Positions 35,875-45,206 of a DNA stretch of 64,000 bases are shown in pieces. The stretch is from Veillonella parvula DSM 2008 (GTDB lineage Bacteria; Bacillota; Negativicutes; Veillonellales; Veillonellaceae), in the NCBI RefSeq assembly GCF_000024945.1, contig NC_013520.1, positions 1,016,501 through 1,080,500 on the forward strand, written 5' to 3'. The translations under genes and the position numbers were made by a program. Under the pieces are notes generated by a model. The model was not told the DNA's origin, ran no database searches, and saw nothing but the letters and a program-made list of their open reading frames with translations. The number at the start of each line of letters is the position of its first letter. The first letter of the stretch is position 1.

Positions 35875-36867
35875 ATGGAACATTTAACATTTTTTCACTG
35901 GTTTTCGAAGTATAACTTTGTGTGTATACCAGTTTTAGCATTTTTATTGGATTTAATTATTGGAGATCCTAATAGTAAATATCATCCAGTGGCCATTATT
36001 GGACGTATAATATCTTTTTTTGAAGCCGTTCTTTATAAGGACACTGATAATGATACGAAGAAATTGTGGTACGGTGGTATTGCAGTAGGTTTAATTCTTA
36101 TATCGGTATATATCATAGTATCTTTATTGTTATGGCTAGGTGGAGTAGTAGACGAATGGGTATACTATGCTTTCGAAGTAGTGATCCTCTACATCGCCAT
36201 TTCTCCACGTTCATTGGCTGGCGCAGGTTTTACGATTAGTCAGTTAATAAAACAAGGTAATATCGTAGAAGCTCGTAAACGTTTATCCTGGATTGTGGGA
36301 CGTGATACTGAAGACCTAGATGAAAGTGAAATCACTCGTGCTACAGTAGAAACGATTGCGGAAAATACGGTAGATGGTATCATTGCACCTTTTTTCTTTT
36401 TTATTATCGGTGGCCCTATGGGGGCTATTCTTTATAGAACTGCTAATACTATGGATTCTATGTTAGGCTATAAGAATCAAAAGTACTTGTACTTTGGTCG
36501 CGTAGCTGCACGCTTTGATGACATATTAAATTGGATTCCTGCCCGAATTACCTTTGTATTAATTGTAATTTCTGCATTCTTTTTACGCTTTGATGCTAAA
36601 AAAGCGATCCAAATTGGTTTGCGCGATGCTAAGAAACATCCAAGCCCTAATGGTGGTTACGCAGAAGCACCAGTTGCAGGAGCTTTACATATTCGCTTAG
36701 GTGGTTACAATCAATATTTCAAAAAAATGACTTTTCGCGAATATATGGGTGACCCTATTGAAAAGTTGAATCGCAACCATATTACACGAACTATTTATAT
36801 GATGTATGTTACGACTATACTAATGGTCATCATTAGTACAGTCATTACCTATGGGATGAATGTATAA
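35875..36867 (+). CDS. cbiB: adenosylcobinamide-phosphate synthase CbiB
   Basis: Membrane enzyme that joins cobyric acid to aminopropanol phosphate. The 330 aa protein shows LLDLIIGDPNSKYHPVAIIGR near the N-terminus, LSWIVGRDTEDLDESEITRATVETIAENTVDGIIAPFF, and KHPSPNGGYAEAPVAGAL. These are the defining CbiB blocks, set among about five membrane segments. Its substrate is made by PduX and CobD encoded just downstream. It overlaps cobS by one base. Confidence 0.96.
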   Translation: MEHLTFFHWFSKYNFVCIPVLAFLLDLIIGDPNSKYHPVAIIGRIISFFEAVLYKDTDNDTKKLWYGGIAVGLILISVYIIVSLLLWLGGVVDEWVYYAFEVVILYIAISPRSLAGAGFTISQLIKQGNIVEARKRLSWIVGRDTEDLDESEITRATVETIAENTVDGIIAPFFFFIIGGPMGAILYRTANTMDSMLGYKNQKYLYFGRVAARFDDILNWIPARITFVLIVISAFFLRFDAKKAIQIGLRDAKKHPSPNGGYAEAPVAGALHIRLGGYNQYFKKMTFREYMGDPIEKLNRNHITRTIYMMYVTTILMVIISTVITYGMNV

Positions 36868-37760
36868 TGACACCTTTTTTTATAGCACTACAATTTTTAA
36901 CGCGTTTAAAACTTGTAAATCAAACTGAATGGTCTGTAGAGGACTTTGGTAAATCGGTAGTAGCCTTTCCTTATGTGGGCCTTATTATTGGTCTCATATT
37001 AGCTATATTATATGGCGTATTGTCGCCATTTATTCCGATTATGCCATTGATGTTAATTATCGTTGTGGCTGAGTTTTTAATAACTGGTGGCCTTCATGCT
37101 GATGGTTTGATGGATACAAGCGATGGTTTGTTCTCCGGCCGTGAAAGAGAACGTAAACTAGAAATCATGAAAGATAGTCGTATAGGCTCCTTTGGAGTTG
37201 TTGCTTTTGTATTTGTTACACTTTTGAAATGGCAATTATTAGCTTCGATTCCATCGGCTGAATTTATTCCTATGGCACTCATTATGATGCCTTTAATGAG
37301 CCGCTGGTCTATGGTTTTTAGTATTCGATCCTATCCATATGCTAGAGAGCAAGGGATGGGGGCTGCATTTGCTAACTTAGCACCTAAACATGTTATTACT
37401 TATAACACAATATCTACGTTTTTTATGCCTATTCTATTACTATTAATCGGTTTCGTATTATATACACTTTTATATGGTGCTTATGCAATTTTTGCTGTAC
37501 CTGATGTAGGGTATTTGGTAGGATTAGGTGTGTTAGTATATGCTACTATAGGTATCTTCCAAATCAATATTGTTAGCATGATTATTACGTATATTATTAA
37601 CCGATTATTAAACCGCTATATTGTAAAAGCGTTAGGTGGCACTACTGGTGATACATATGGATTTGTTGTGGAAGTAACTGAAGTATTATTGATATTGGTA
37701 TATAGCATAATTTTATCTATACTATCAGCTACGGTAGTTAATAATCCAACTATGTTCTAA
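36867..37760 (+). CDS. cobS: adenosylcobinamide-GDP ribazoletransferase (cobalamin synthase)
   Basis: Membrane enzyme for the last assembly step, joining AdoCbi-GDP with alpha-ribazole (phosphate). The 297 aa polytopic protein starts with FFIALQFLTRL and has GGLHADGLMDTSDGLFSGRERE with the metal-binding Asp-rich motif. MKDSRIGSFGV and GGTTGDTYGFVVEVTEV are also characteristic. Normal length. Confidence 0.96.
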   Translation: MTPFFIALQFLTRLKLVNQTEWSVEDFGKSVVAFPYVGLIIGLILAILYGVLSPFIPIMPLMLIIVVAEFLITGGLHADGLMDTSDGLFSGRERERKLEIMKDSRIGSFGVVAFVFVTLLKWQLLASIPSAEFIPMALIMMPLMSRWSMVFSIRSYPYAREQGMGAAFANLAPKHVITYNTISTFFMPILLLLIGFVLYTLLYGAYAIFAVPDVGYLVGLGVLVYATIGIFQINIVSMIITYIINRLLNRYIVKALGGTTGDTYGFVVEVTEVLLILVYSIILSILSATVVNNPTMF

Positions 37761-37833
37761 CTCTAAATTTTTGATTTTCAAAATTTTAATATTTTTAGAA
37801 CGTATACTTTATTTGATGTGAAAGGAGTTTAAT

Positions 37834-38718
37834 GTGACCTATTATGTAAGAGCCCCAGGTACATGTGGGGAATTTCTACAAGGTTCTATTGATGGTCAGT
37901 CATTTTTAGTGACATGTCCAATTAATCGATACTCCTACGCATTGAGTAATGTAATACAACCTTTTTCTAAAGAATTTTGTGCACTTCAACCAAAATCTGC
38001 ACAAGCTCGTAAATTAGTACAAGAATTGGTCCAACAAAAAAATAAAAATCAAATTTGCCCGCCTGTGTATGTAAGATCCGATATTCTGCAAGGAAAAGGC
38101 ATGGCTTCAAGTTCGGCAGATATTTCTGTAACAGCTATGGCTACAGCTTTGGCCATGGACTATGATTTATCATTAAAAGAACTTGAGCAAATTTGTCTAT
38201 CTGTAGAGCCTACAGATGCCTCTTTTTATCAAGGTGTAACTCAGTTTGATTATATTAAAGGGACTATCTCTAAGCCATTAGGTATGTGCCCACCTTTAAA
38301 AATCCTCGTTTTTGACGAAGGCGGTAGCATTGATACAGTTAGCTTTAATAAACAAGCAGATTTACAAAATAAAATTTTAGAAAAAGAATCTATTATACAA
38401 GAATCCTTTGATTTGTTTAAACAGGGTCTTATAACGCATGATATAAAGCTCATAGGCCAAGCTGCTACATTAAGTGCTTTTGGCAATCAGCGTATTTTAT
38501 ATAAACCTAATTTATATGACTTTCACGATGTAGGTAATTCTTATAATAGTGTGGGAACAATCATCGCTCATAGCGGAACCATTATGGGACTATTATTCCC
38601 CGTTGATTATGGTCGTATTGATGATTGTAAGAATGAGATTTTGCGTAAGTTGCCACAATTAACCTATGTAGATACGGTTGAAACTACGAATGAAGGATTA
38701 ACTTATATCAAACGATAA
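37834..38718 (+). CDS. pduX: PduX-like L-threonine kinase
   Basis: GHMP kinase of 294 aa that would phosphorylate L-threonine to feed CobD. N-terminal RAPGTCGEFLQGSIDG is the PduX-type motif 1. QGKGMASSSADISVTAMA is the GHMP ATP-binding motif, and SVGTIIAHSGTIMGLLF is motif 3. The start is GTG at 37834: AAAGGAG lies 7 nt upstream and the ATG two bases earlier is out of frame. Placement between cobS and cobD supports the cobalamin role. Confidence 0.92.
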   Translation: MTYYVRAPGTCGEFLQGSIDGQSFLVTCPINRYSYALSNVIQPFSKEFCALQPKSAQARKLVQELVQQKNKNQICPPVYVRSDILQGKGMASSSADISVTAMATALAMDYDLSLKELEQICLSVEPTDASFYQGVTQFDYIKGTISKPLGMCPPLKILVFDEGGSIDTVSFNKQADLQNKILEKESIIQESFDLFKQGLITHDIKLIGQAATLSAFGNQRILYKPNLYDFHDVGNSYNSVGTIIAHSGTIMGLLFPVDYGRIDDCKNEILRKLPQLTYVDTVETTNEGLTYIKR

Positions 38719-38742
38719 AGTATTTCATAGAAAGAGAATAGT

Positions 38743-39873
38743 ATGTCTAAAATACATGGGGGCAATATCTTTCAGTTTGCCCATGAACAACGAATTGAAC
38801 CATACGATGTTATTGACTTTAGTGCTAATATTAATCCACTAGGCCCTAGCCAACGTGGCTTATCTGCATTAGAATCTCAATTGCGATATATATCACATTA
38901 TCCGGATGCTACAAATGATGATATATTAAATGCCATTGCTGATATCTATGGTATGAATAAAAATCAAATTGTAGTTGGCAATGGAGCAGCAGAGCTATTA
39001 TATGCAATTTGTCGGTTACCTGGCTATACGGGCGCTTTTGTTCCCGCACCAGGTTTTTCTGAATATAAAGCAGCTTTAGAAGCAAGTAGAATTCCAGTAC
39101 GCGATATTTATTATCGACCACGGGAAGATGAACATGGAAAACCTTATTTTGAGGTTCCTTATTTAGCATTAGAAACTTTTGCAGCTGAGTTAAAGGGGCA
39201 AGATGGTCGTATTATTGTATTTCTAGGTAATCCCAATAATCCAGATGGTACGTTACTTGATAAAAACCATATTCGTACTATTGCAAGCATGCTGAAAGAT
39301 GCTAATAGTTTACTTGTTATAGATGAGTCCTTTATCGATTTTGTTGGTAACGACACATTACAAGATAATGAATACTCCATGCGCTCCCTAGTTAACGAGT
39401 TTGATAATATTATCGTGGTTCATTCTTTTACAAAATTCTATGCCGTGCCAGGGCTACGAATTGGCGCTGCTTTCAGCAATCCCCTTATCATTGAGCAACT
39501 AAATAGTTTTATTCCCACTTGGTCTGTTAACACATTAGCTCAATCCTATACAGAGGCGGCTTTGAATGATGTAGAGTATGTGAAACGAACAAAACAAGTA
39601 TTACATGAAGAGCAACTTTTTATGCATAACTCATTAGATACTATAGATGGTATTACTGTATATCCGCCTTCAGCTAATTTTATGTTGTTCCACATTGAGC
39701 AAGAAGGAATAACAGCAGCGTCGATTAATGAAGCTCTTAAAAAAGATAATATGATTGTTCGCAACTGTGATTCTTATATGGGATTAAATAATCAATGGGT
39801 TCGCGTTGCAATTAAAGATCATGATACTAATGTTAAGTTAGTAGAAAAATTAACAGATATTTTGAAAGTATAG
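38743..39873 (+). CDS. cobD: L-threonine-O-3-phosphate decarboxylase CobD
   Basis: Class I/II aminotransferase-fold PLP enzyme of 376 aa that decarboxylates threonine phosphate to (R)-1-aminopropanol phosphate for CbiB. Visible: DFSANINPLGPS, VGNGAAELLYAICRL, FLGNPNNPDGTLL, VIDESFIDF, and the PLP lysine in HSFTKFYAVPGLRIG. It resembles HisC, but the cob-operon context and the N-terminal HGGNIFQFA motif favour CobD. Confidence 0.94.
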   Translation: MSKIHGGNIFQFAHEQRIEPYDVIDFSANINPLGPSQRGLSALESQLRYISHYPDATNDDILNAIADIYGMNKNQIVVGNGAAELLYAICRLPGYTGAFVPAPGFSEYKAALEASRIPVRDIYYRPREDEHGKPYFEVPYLALETFAAELKGQDGRIIVFLGNPNNPDGTLLDKNHIRTIASMLKDANSLLVIDESFIDFVGNDTLQDNEYSMRSLVNEFDNIIVVHSFTKFYAVPGLRIGAAFSNPLIIEQLNSFIPTWSVNTLAQSYTEAALNDVEYVKRTKQVLHEEQLFMHNSLDTIDGITVYPPSANFMLFHIEQEGITAASINEALKKDNMIVRNCDSYMGLNNQWVRVAIKDHDTNVKLVEKLTDILKV

Positions 39874-39880
39874 GAAGACT

Positions 39881-40519
39881 ATGAAGACATTGTATATTGT
39901 GCGCCATGGTGAAACTGATTGGAACAAAATGGGAAAATACCAAGGCATCACAGATGTTCCACTTAATGAAAATGGTTTAAATCAAGCAAAGGCATGTGGT
40001 CAGGCTCTTAAAGATGTTAAATTTGATCGCATATTATCTAGTGATTTGAGTCGTGCTTTAGTTACAGCTGAAGTCATTCGCGGGGAACGTACTACTCCTA
40101 TAACAGTAGATAAACGCTTACGAGAACTTAATTTTGGCGATTGGGAAGCTATGCTATTTTCAGATATCGAAGATCGTTGGCCTGGTTTGATAGATGAAAT
40201 GTATTTGCGACCACATCTAGTTAAGGTTCCTAATGGTGAAAGCTTTAAGAATTTACAAGACCGTGCATGGGCAGGTCTAGAGGAATTTATCAATGTTAAT
40301 AATGAGGAGGAAACACTTCTCATTGCTTGTCATGGTGGAACTATACGAACATTATTGTGTAAATTATTAGATATTTCCATTAGTCATTGTTGGAATTTTA
40401 GTCAAGGTAATACAGCAATTAATCGTATATTCTATAATGGCATGGGAGAATTTGATCATAATATTTTAAACTTGCTCAATGATACAGCACACGTAGATAT
40501 ATTACAAGGTCATGCATAA
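39881..40519 (+). CDS. cobC: alpha-ribazole phosphatase-like histidine phosphatase
   Basis: Histidine phosphatase of 212 aa with the catalytic RHGETDWN at residues 8-15, LSSDLSRALVTAEVI, and second His in ACHGGTIRTLL. In this position, within the cobalamin operon 7 bp after cobD, dephosphorylation of alpha-ribazole phosphate or adenosylcobalamin phosphate is the likely role. Sequence alone does not separate it from phosphoglycerate mutase-like phosphatases. Confidence 0.85.
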   Translation: MKTLYIVRHGETDWNKMGKYQGITDVPLNENGLNQAKACGQALKDVKFDRILSSDLSRALVTAEVIRGERTTPITVDKRLRELNFGDWEAMLFSDIEDRWPGLIDEMYLRPHLVKVPNGESFKNLQDRAWAGLEEFINVNNEEETLLIACHGGTIRTLLCKLLDISISHCWNFSQGNTAINRIFYNGMGEFDHNILNLLNDTAHVDILQGHA

Positions 40520-41217
40520 TGCGACTAGATAAATTATTAGCCAATAAAGCTTATGGTAGTCGAAAAGAAGTCCATCAAATCATAAAGGATAGAAGGGTTA
40601 CCATCAATGGTAGTATAACAACGAAAAAAGATACTCACATTGATATTGATGTTGATATAGTTGCTGTTGATGGTAAGGTTGTTAGTACTACTCAACTATA
40701 TTATGTAAAATTTCATAAGCCAAAGGGCTATGTTACAGCGGTAGAAGATTCTAATCACCCTGTTGTTATGGATTTACTCCCTCCAGAATTCATAAAAATG
40801 GGAGTTGTTCCAGTAGGCAGATTAGACAAGGATACAGAAGGACTTTTATTATTAACTAATGATGGTGTGTGGGGACATTCTATCATCAATGGTAATAAAC
40901 ATGTGCCTAAGATTTATTACGTAGAATTTGAAGGAACGCTATCTGATGAAGGTATACAACGTATTAAAAAGGGAATTCTTCTTGGAGATGGTACGCAATG
41001 TAAACCGGCAGAAATTGAATTTGTATCGTTACATTCAGTACATGTAACGATTGAAGAAGGCAAGTATCATCAAGTTAAGCGCATGATTGGTGCTGCAGGT
41101 GGTACTGTAACATATTTGAAACGTCTTACGATTGGTCATATTGATTTAAGTGGCATTGAAGAGGTTGGTTCTGCAATGGAATTGACCGTTGAACAGATAG
41201 AGGGCTTTAAAAAATAG
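40519..41217 (+). CDS. RsuA-family 16S rRNA pseudouridine synthase
   Basis: A 232 aa pseudouridine synthase with an N-terminal S4 RNA-binding domain (MRLDKLLANKAYGSRKEVHQII) and the catalytic Asp in VGRLDKDTEGLLLLTNDG. GKYHQVKRMIGAAG is the conserved C-terminal block. Length and motifs fit RsuA (16S Psi516), though RluE/RluF relatives are close. It overlaps cobC by one base, so it is transcribed with the cobalamin genes without a functional connection. Confidence 0.92.
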   Translation: MRLDKLLANKAYGSRKEVHQIIKDRRVTINGSITTKKDTHIDIDVDIVAVDGKVVSTTQLYYVKFHKPKGYVTAVEDSNHPVVMDLLPPEFIKMGVVPVGRLDKDTEGLLLLTNDGVWGHSIINGNKHVPKIYYVEFEGTLSDEGIQRIKKGILLGDGTQCKPAEIEFVSLHSVHVTIEEGKYHQVKRMIGAAGGTVTYLKRLTIGHIDLSGIEEVGSAMELTVEQIEGFKK

Positions 41218-41287
41218 CATAAAATTCTATTCAATATAGGCATTTTATGGTAAGATTAATTGTACTTTATAGACTAGGAGCAAGATT

Positions 41288-42361
41288 ATGAATGGATTAA
41301 ATCTGCTACAACAGTATATTAAAGAGCAAGAATTAACAGGCGTCATTTTAATAAGCCCTATAAATTTACATTATTTTGCAGGCTTTACTGGTACTACAGG
41401 CTTTGCTATCATTACTCAAGATAAAGCTTTTATGATTACTGACTTCAGATATACTGAACAAGCAACAAAACAATGTGAAGGGTACACAGTTATTCAATAT
41501 GAAACAACTGTTATGGATACTCTTGTAGATATATTCAATGAATATCATATTCACGAAGGTTTATTCGGTATAGAAGGCAAACAAATGCCTGTGGATACGT
41601 ATGAAACTTTATGTGATACATTAGATGAACGCTTTAATTTTACATCTATCAATTTTGCAAAACTACGTGCGGTTAAGCGTGAAGACGAATTAGACTTATT
41701 GCGTAAAGCTGCTAAAATTGGTGATGATGCTTTTGCTGCCTTGCTACTACAACTAAAGGTAGGGATGACAGAAAATGAAGCGCGCATTATATTAGAATCA
41801 GAAATGTTAAAACGTGGATCAGAGGAACCTTCCTTTGCAACCATTGTTGCTTCTGGTAATCGTTCTAGTATGCCTCATGGTGTAGCCAGTGATAAGGTCA
41901 TTGAAGCAGGTGATTTTGTTACCTTTGACTTTGGTGCAGTATATAAGGGTTATCATTCTGATATGACTAGAACTATTGTAATGGGGTCTGCCTCTGAATT
42001 ACAAAAGAAGCTGTATGGTATAGTTTTAGAAGCACAAAAACGTGGCGTAGCTGCAGTTCGGGCTGGTATTACTGGTAAAGAACTTGATGCAGTTTGTCGT
42101 GATTATATTAAAGAACATGGATATACCAAGGAATTTAATCATGGTACTGGACATGGCGTAGGTCTTGAGATTCACGAAGAACCAGTAGCCAATACTAAAT
42201 CCGATACGGTATTTACAGAAAATATGATCATTACGGTAGAACCTGGCATTTATATAACAGGTACTATCGGATTGAGAATAGAGGATAGTGTCATCGTCAA
42301 ATCTGACGGCTATGAGGTGTTGACACATAGTCCAAAAGAGTTAATTGAAATAGGTATTTAG
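41288..42361 (+). CDS. M24-family Xaa-Pro aminopeptidase
   Basis: Dinuclear-metal peptidase of 357 aa. A creatinase-like N-terminal domain (about residues 1-125) precedes the pita-bread domain. All five metal ligands are visible: two Asp in FDFGAVYKGYHSDMTRT, His in HGTGHGVGLEIHEEP, and Glu in TVEPGIYI and GLRIEDS. It cleaves N-terminal residues before proline. It stands directly upstream of efp, the arrangement seen in most Firmicutes. Confidence 0.94.
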   Translation: MNGLNLLQQYIKEQELTGVILISPINLHYFAGFTGTTGFAIITQDKAFMITDFRYTEQATKQCEGYTVIQYETTVMDTLVDIFNEYHIHEGLFGIEGKQMPVDTYETLCDTLDERFNFTSINFAKLRAVKREDELDLLRKAAKIGDDAFAALLLQLKVGMTENEARIILESEMLKRGSEEPSFATIVASGNRSSMPHGVASDKVIEAGDFVTFDFGAVYKGYHSDMTRTIVMGSASELQKKLYGIVLEAQKRGVAAVRAGITGKELDAVCRDYIKEHGYTKEFNHGTGHGVGLEIHEEPVANTKSDTVFTENMIITVEPGIYITGTIGLRIEDSVIVKSDGYEVLTHSPKELIEIGI

Positions 42362-42376
42362 AAGGAGAAGAGTTAG

Positions 42377-42934
42377 ATGATTTCCAGTAATGATTTTCGT
42401 CCAGGTGTAACCGTTGAAATTGACGGTAATGTATGGCAAGTAGTTGATTTCCAACACGTTAAACCAGGTAAAGGTGCTGCATTCGTACGTACTAAAATGA
42501 AAAACTTGCAAACTGGTTCTGTAGTTGAGCGTACATTTAATGCAGGTGAAAAAGTGCCTAAAGCACATGTTGATCGTCGTCGTATGCAATACTTATATGA
42601 ATCTGATGGCTCTTATACATTCATGGATAACGAAACTTATGATCAAGTTGAACTTACCCTTGAACAATTAGGTGATGCTAAAAACTTCCTTCTTGAAAAT
42701 ATGGAAGTATCCATCATGTTCTTCCAAGGTATCGTAATCGGTATCGATTTACCTGTAGCTGTTGAACTTCGCGTAGTTGAAACAGATCCTGGTATCCGTG
42801 GCGATACTGCAACTGGTGGTAATAAACCAGCCGTATTAGAAACAGGCTATACTGTAAAAGTACCTCTCTTCATTGAAGTAGATGATGTACTTCGTATTGA
42901 TACCCGTACAGGACAATACATTGAACGTGCCTAA
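42377..42934 (+). CDS. efp: translation elongation factor P
   Basis: A 185 aa tRNA-shaped factor that relieves ribosome stalling at polyproline. It begins [39 protein letters not shown], with the modifiable-loop Lys in KPGKGA, and ends with the family's third OB domain ([23 protein letters not shown]). The modification enzyme cannot be inferred here. Strong GAAGGAGAAG site. Confidence 0.97.
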   Translation: MISSNDFRPGVTVEIDGNVWQVVDFQHVKPGKGAAFVRTKMKNLQTGSVVERTFNAGEKVPKAHVDRRRMQYLYESDGSYTFMDNETYDQVELTLEQLGDAKNFLLENMEVSIMFFQGIVIGIDLPVAVELRVVETDPGIRGDTATGGNKPAVLETGYTVKVPLFIEVDDVLRIDTRTGQYIERA

Positions 42935-42952
42935 TACTCATTGATATGTATT

Positions 42953-43056
42953 GGGGCAAGATCTTTTCAAGGAATCTTATTCCCCATATATCGTAACATT
43001 TGCACTGTAAGCACTTGTCGTCTATGTAATTATATATAGGGACAGGTGCTTTTTTT
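42953..43056 (+). promoter_or_regulatory. efp terminator region / asp23 leader with two hairpins
   Basis: First, GGGG-c-AAGAT faces ATCTT-att-CCCC (42953-42984). Second, AGCACTTGTC (43010-43019) pairs with GACAGGTGCT (43041-43050, one G-U pair) and is followed by TTTTTT. The second stem is a good terminator placed just before the AAAGAGG ribosome site of the next gene, so it can both end efp transcripts and limit read-through into asp23. Confidence 0.7.
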
Positions 43057-43069
43057 GAAAGAGGCCAGT

Positions 43070-43450
43070 ATGACCAAGAAAAATACTGAACTAGAGTCTG
43101 GTAAAATTAAGATTAACGATGATGTGTATGCTACAATTGTAACAATGACAGCGCTTGACACAAAGGGAATTCATCATATGAGTTCCACCTTTAATGATGG
43201 CGTTAATACTTTCTTTAGGCGTAAATCCGATCATGAAGGTGTTAAGATATCCTTTAACGATGAAGGAGCAATATCAGTAACACTATATGTGTGCATTCAG
43301 TATGGATATCGTATTCCTGATGTTGTTTTACGTCTACAAGAGCGCATTAAAACTGCTTTAGTCTCTTATACAGAAATTGAGGTTCAAACTATTGATGTAG
43401 TTGTACAAGACATTATTTTCGATGATTTAGTAACACCTCAACAGCCATAG
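43070..43450 (+). CDS. Asp23/Gls24-family envelope stress protein (copy 1)
   Basis: A 126 aa protein of the Asp23/Gls24 (DUF322) family. Core: IKINDDVYATIVTMTALDTKGIHHMSSTFNDG, then SVTLYVCIQYGYRIPDVVLRLQERIKTALVSYTEIEVQTIDVVVQDI. These small proteins associate with the membrane or envelope and respond to stress in Firmicutes. Start 43070 is favoured by AAAGAGG; the TTG at 43046 is inside the upstream hairpin. It is followed by a paralogue 11 bp downstream. Confidence 0.88.
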   Translation: MTKKNTELESGKIKINDDVYATIVTMTALDTKGIHHMSSTFNDGVNTFFRRKSDHEGVKISFNDEGAISVTLYVCIQYGYRIPDVVLRLQERIKTALVSYTEIEVQTIDVVVQDIIFDDLVTPQQP

Positions 43451-43461
43451 GAGGTATCTCT

Positions 43462-43857
43462 ATGAGTTCAGATAATCAATTAAATTATGGTTTAGACACG
43501 GATACCATTGATATTGCAGATTCTGTCATCATTGATGTAGCAACAAAAACTTTAGGAACCATTCCTGGTATTCATTCTTTAAGCCCACGCTTTTACGATG
43601 AGTTGGTAGAGGGTATTACCCATGCTTTTGGTCAGCGTAGCTTACCTGGTATCAATGTAAAGCATCGTAAAGGTTTTATTGAAATTAATATTTATATTAA
43701 AGCATTGTATGGATATAATCTCATTGAATTATCGAAACAATTGCAATTAGAAATCAAACAAACCTTAAAAAATATGCTAGATCTTAATCATATTAAGGTT
43801 GATGTGCATATTGAAGGTATTGTAAAAGAAAAGGAGCCAGTTTTACATGGTAACTAA
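43462..43857 (+). CDS. Asp23/Gls24-family protein (copy 2)
   Basis: A 131 aa paralogue of the preceding gene: IDIADSVIIDVATKTLGTIPGIHSLSPRF, then GFIEINIYIKALYGYNLIELSKQLQLEIKQTLKNMLDLNHIKVDVHIEGIV. It conserves the alternating strand/helix pattern, but the two differ enough to suggest old duplication and possible heteromer formation. AGGAGG site. It overlaps nusB by 11 bp. Confidence 0.88.
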   Translation: MSSDNQLNYGLDTDTIDIADSVIIDVATKTLGTIPGIHSLSPRFYDELVEGITHAFGQRSLPGINVKHRKGFIEINIYIKALYGYNLIELSKQLQLEIKQTLKNMLDLNHIKVDVHIEGIVKEKEPVLHGN

Positions 43858-44251
43858 GCGAAATCGGCGAGAGGCTCGTCAATACGCATTCCAAATGTTA
43901 TATGCCAATGAATTTCATACTGATCAAAATGATGTTCAATTTCCCGAAGGAAACATTCATAAAGCAATGGATAAGGCATATGCAAATAGTATTATAGAGG
44001 GTGTACTATCAAACGCTGAAGCAATTGATGCTACATTACAGCCATTCTGTAAATCTCGTAAAGTAGCAAATTTAGATAAGGTGGATCGTTCTATCTTACG
44101 TATTGCTGTTTGGGAAATGAACAATAAAGTGGAACCTTTAGAGCCATCTATTGCTATTAATGAAGCCATTCAATTAGCTAAAGAGTTTGGCTCTGATGCA
44201 TCTTATAAATTAATTAATGCAATCTTAGACGCATATAATAAGAGTAAATAA
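43847..44251 (+). CDS. nusB: transcription antitermination factor NusB
   Basis: A 134 aa all-helical factor that binds boxA RNA with NusE for rRNA antitermination. RREARQYAFQMLYANEF at the N-terminus, VANLDKVDRSILRIAVWEM and EPSIAINEAIQLAKEFGSDASYKLINAILD are canonical. The start overlaps copy 2 of asp23 by 11 bp and the stop overlaps the next ATG by one base (TAATG). Confidence 0.97.
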   Translation: MVTKRNRREARQYAFQMLYANEFHTDQNDVQFPEGNIHKAMDKAYANSIIEGVLSNAEAIDATLQPFCKSRKVANLDKVDRSILRIAVWEMNNKVEPLEPSIAINEAIQLAKEFGSDASYKLINAILDAYNKSK

Positions 44252-45204
44252 TGAAACGATATTACTTAGGCATTGATACTAGTTGTTACACTACAAGTTG
44301 TGCCATTATAGATAACGACTTTCACATAGTAGGGGAAGCACGTAAAATCTTAGAGGTAAAACTAGGTGAGCGAGGACTACAACAATCAAATATGGTCTTT
44401 CAGCATACAAAGGCATTGCCTAAGTTAATGTCAGAGTTGCCTCAGGTACCAATTAGCGGTATAGGTGTTAGTGGCTTTCCGCGCCGTGAAGAACGCTCTT
44501 ATATGCCTGCCTTTATGGTTGGGTTAGGACAGGGGCAAACCTTGAGTCATCTTATGAATGTGCCTTTACATATTTTTGCACATCAAGAGAATCATATATT
44601 AGCTGCTTTGAGGGATTTAAAAAATATTCCTAATGAGCCATTTTTGGCATTACATCTATCAGGTGGCACGACAGAACTAGTATATTGCCATTATCAAGGA
44701 AACGGTATTTTTGAATCTCACATCGTTGGTGGTTCTAAAGATTTACAAGGGGGGCAATATGTTGATCGCATAGGTGTCGCATTGGGCTTACCATTTCCTG
44801 CAGGTAAACATTTAGAGGCTTTAGCATTACAAACTACAGAATATGAACCATTGCCATCATCTGTAAAAGACGGATGGATTAGCTTTGCCGGTCCTTGTAG
44901 TGCTGCTATGCGGCGTATAAATAACGCTATGAGTGATATAGATAAATCTAAGTTAGCTAGAGCTGTTTTTACTTCCATTGGAAATGCTCTAGAAAAAATG
45001 ATTACTTATCATACTAAAGAGAAATCTGTACGTGCACTCATTGCTGTAGGTGGTGTGATAAGTAATAGTTTACTTCGTAAGCGGATGGAAACCTATTGTA
45101 AACGAAATCATCTCCAATTACATGTGGCGCAGCCACAATTCTCTGTTGATAATGCCACAGGTAATGCTTTTGGTGCTGCTTATTTACAAGAATCTAGAGG
45201 ATAA
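44251..45204 (+). CDS. TsaD/Kae1-family paralogue (peptidase M22-like)
   Basis: ASKHA-fold protein of 317 aa related to TsaD/Gcp, which makes t6A in tRNA. It begins YYLGIDTSCYTTSCAIID and has the metal site FAHQENHILAAL (H-x3-H), LHLSGGTTELVY, and a C-terminal ALIAVGGVISNSLLRKRM. True TsaD has HMEGH and lies elsewhere in most genomes. Members at this nusB-xseA locus of Firmicutes form a separate subgroup of unknown function. It is tightly coupled to nusB (1 bp overlap) and xseA (2 bp gap). Confidence 0.85.
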   Translation: MKRYYLGIDTSCYTTSCAIIDNDFHIVGEARKILEVKLGERGLQQSNMVFQHTKALPKLMSELPQVPISGIGVSGFPRREERSYMPAFMVGLGQGQTLSHLMNVPLHIFAHQENHILAALRDLKNIPNEPFLALHLSGGTTELVYCHYQGNGIFESHIVGGSKDLQGGQYVDRIGVALGLPFPAGKHLEALALQTTEYEPLPSSVKDGWISFAGPCSAAMRRINNAMSDIDKSKLARAVFTSIGNALEKMITYHTKEKSVRALIAVGGVISNSLLRKRMETYCKRNHLQLHVAQPQFSVDNATGNAFGAAYLQESRG

Positions 45205-45206
45205 TC

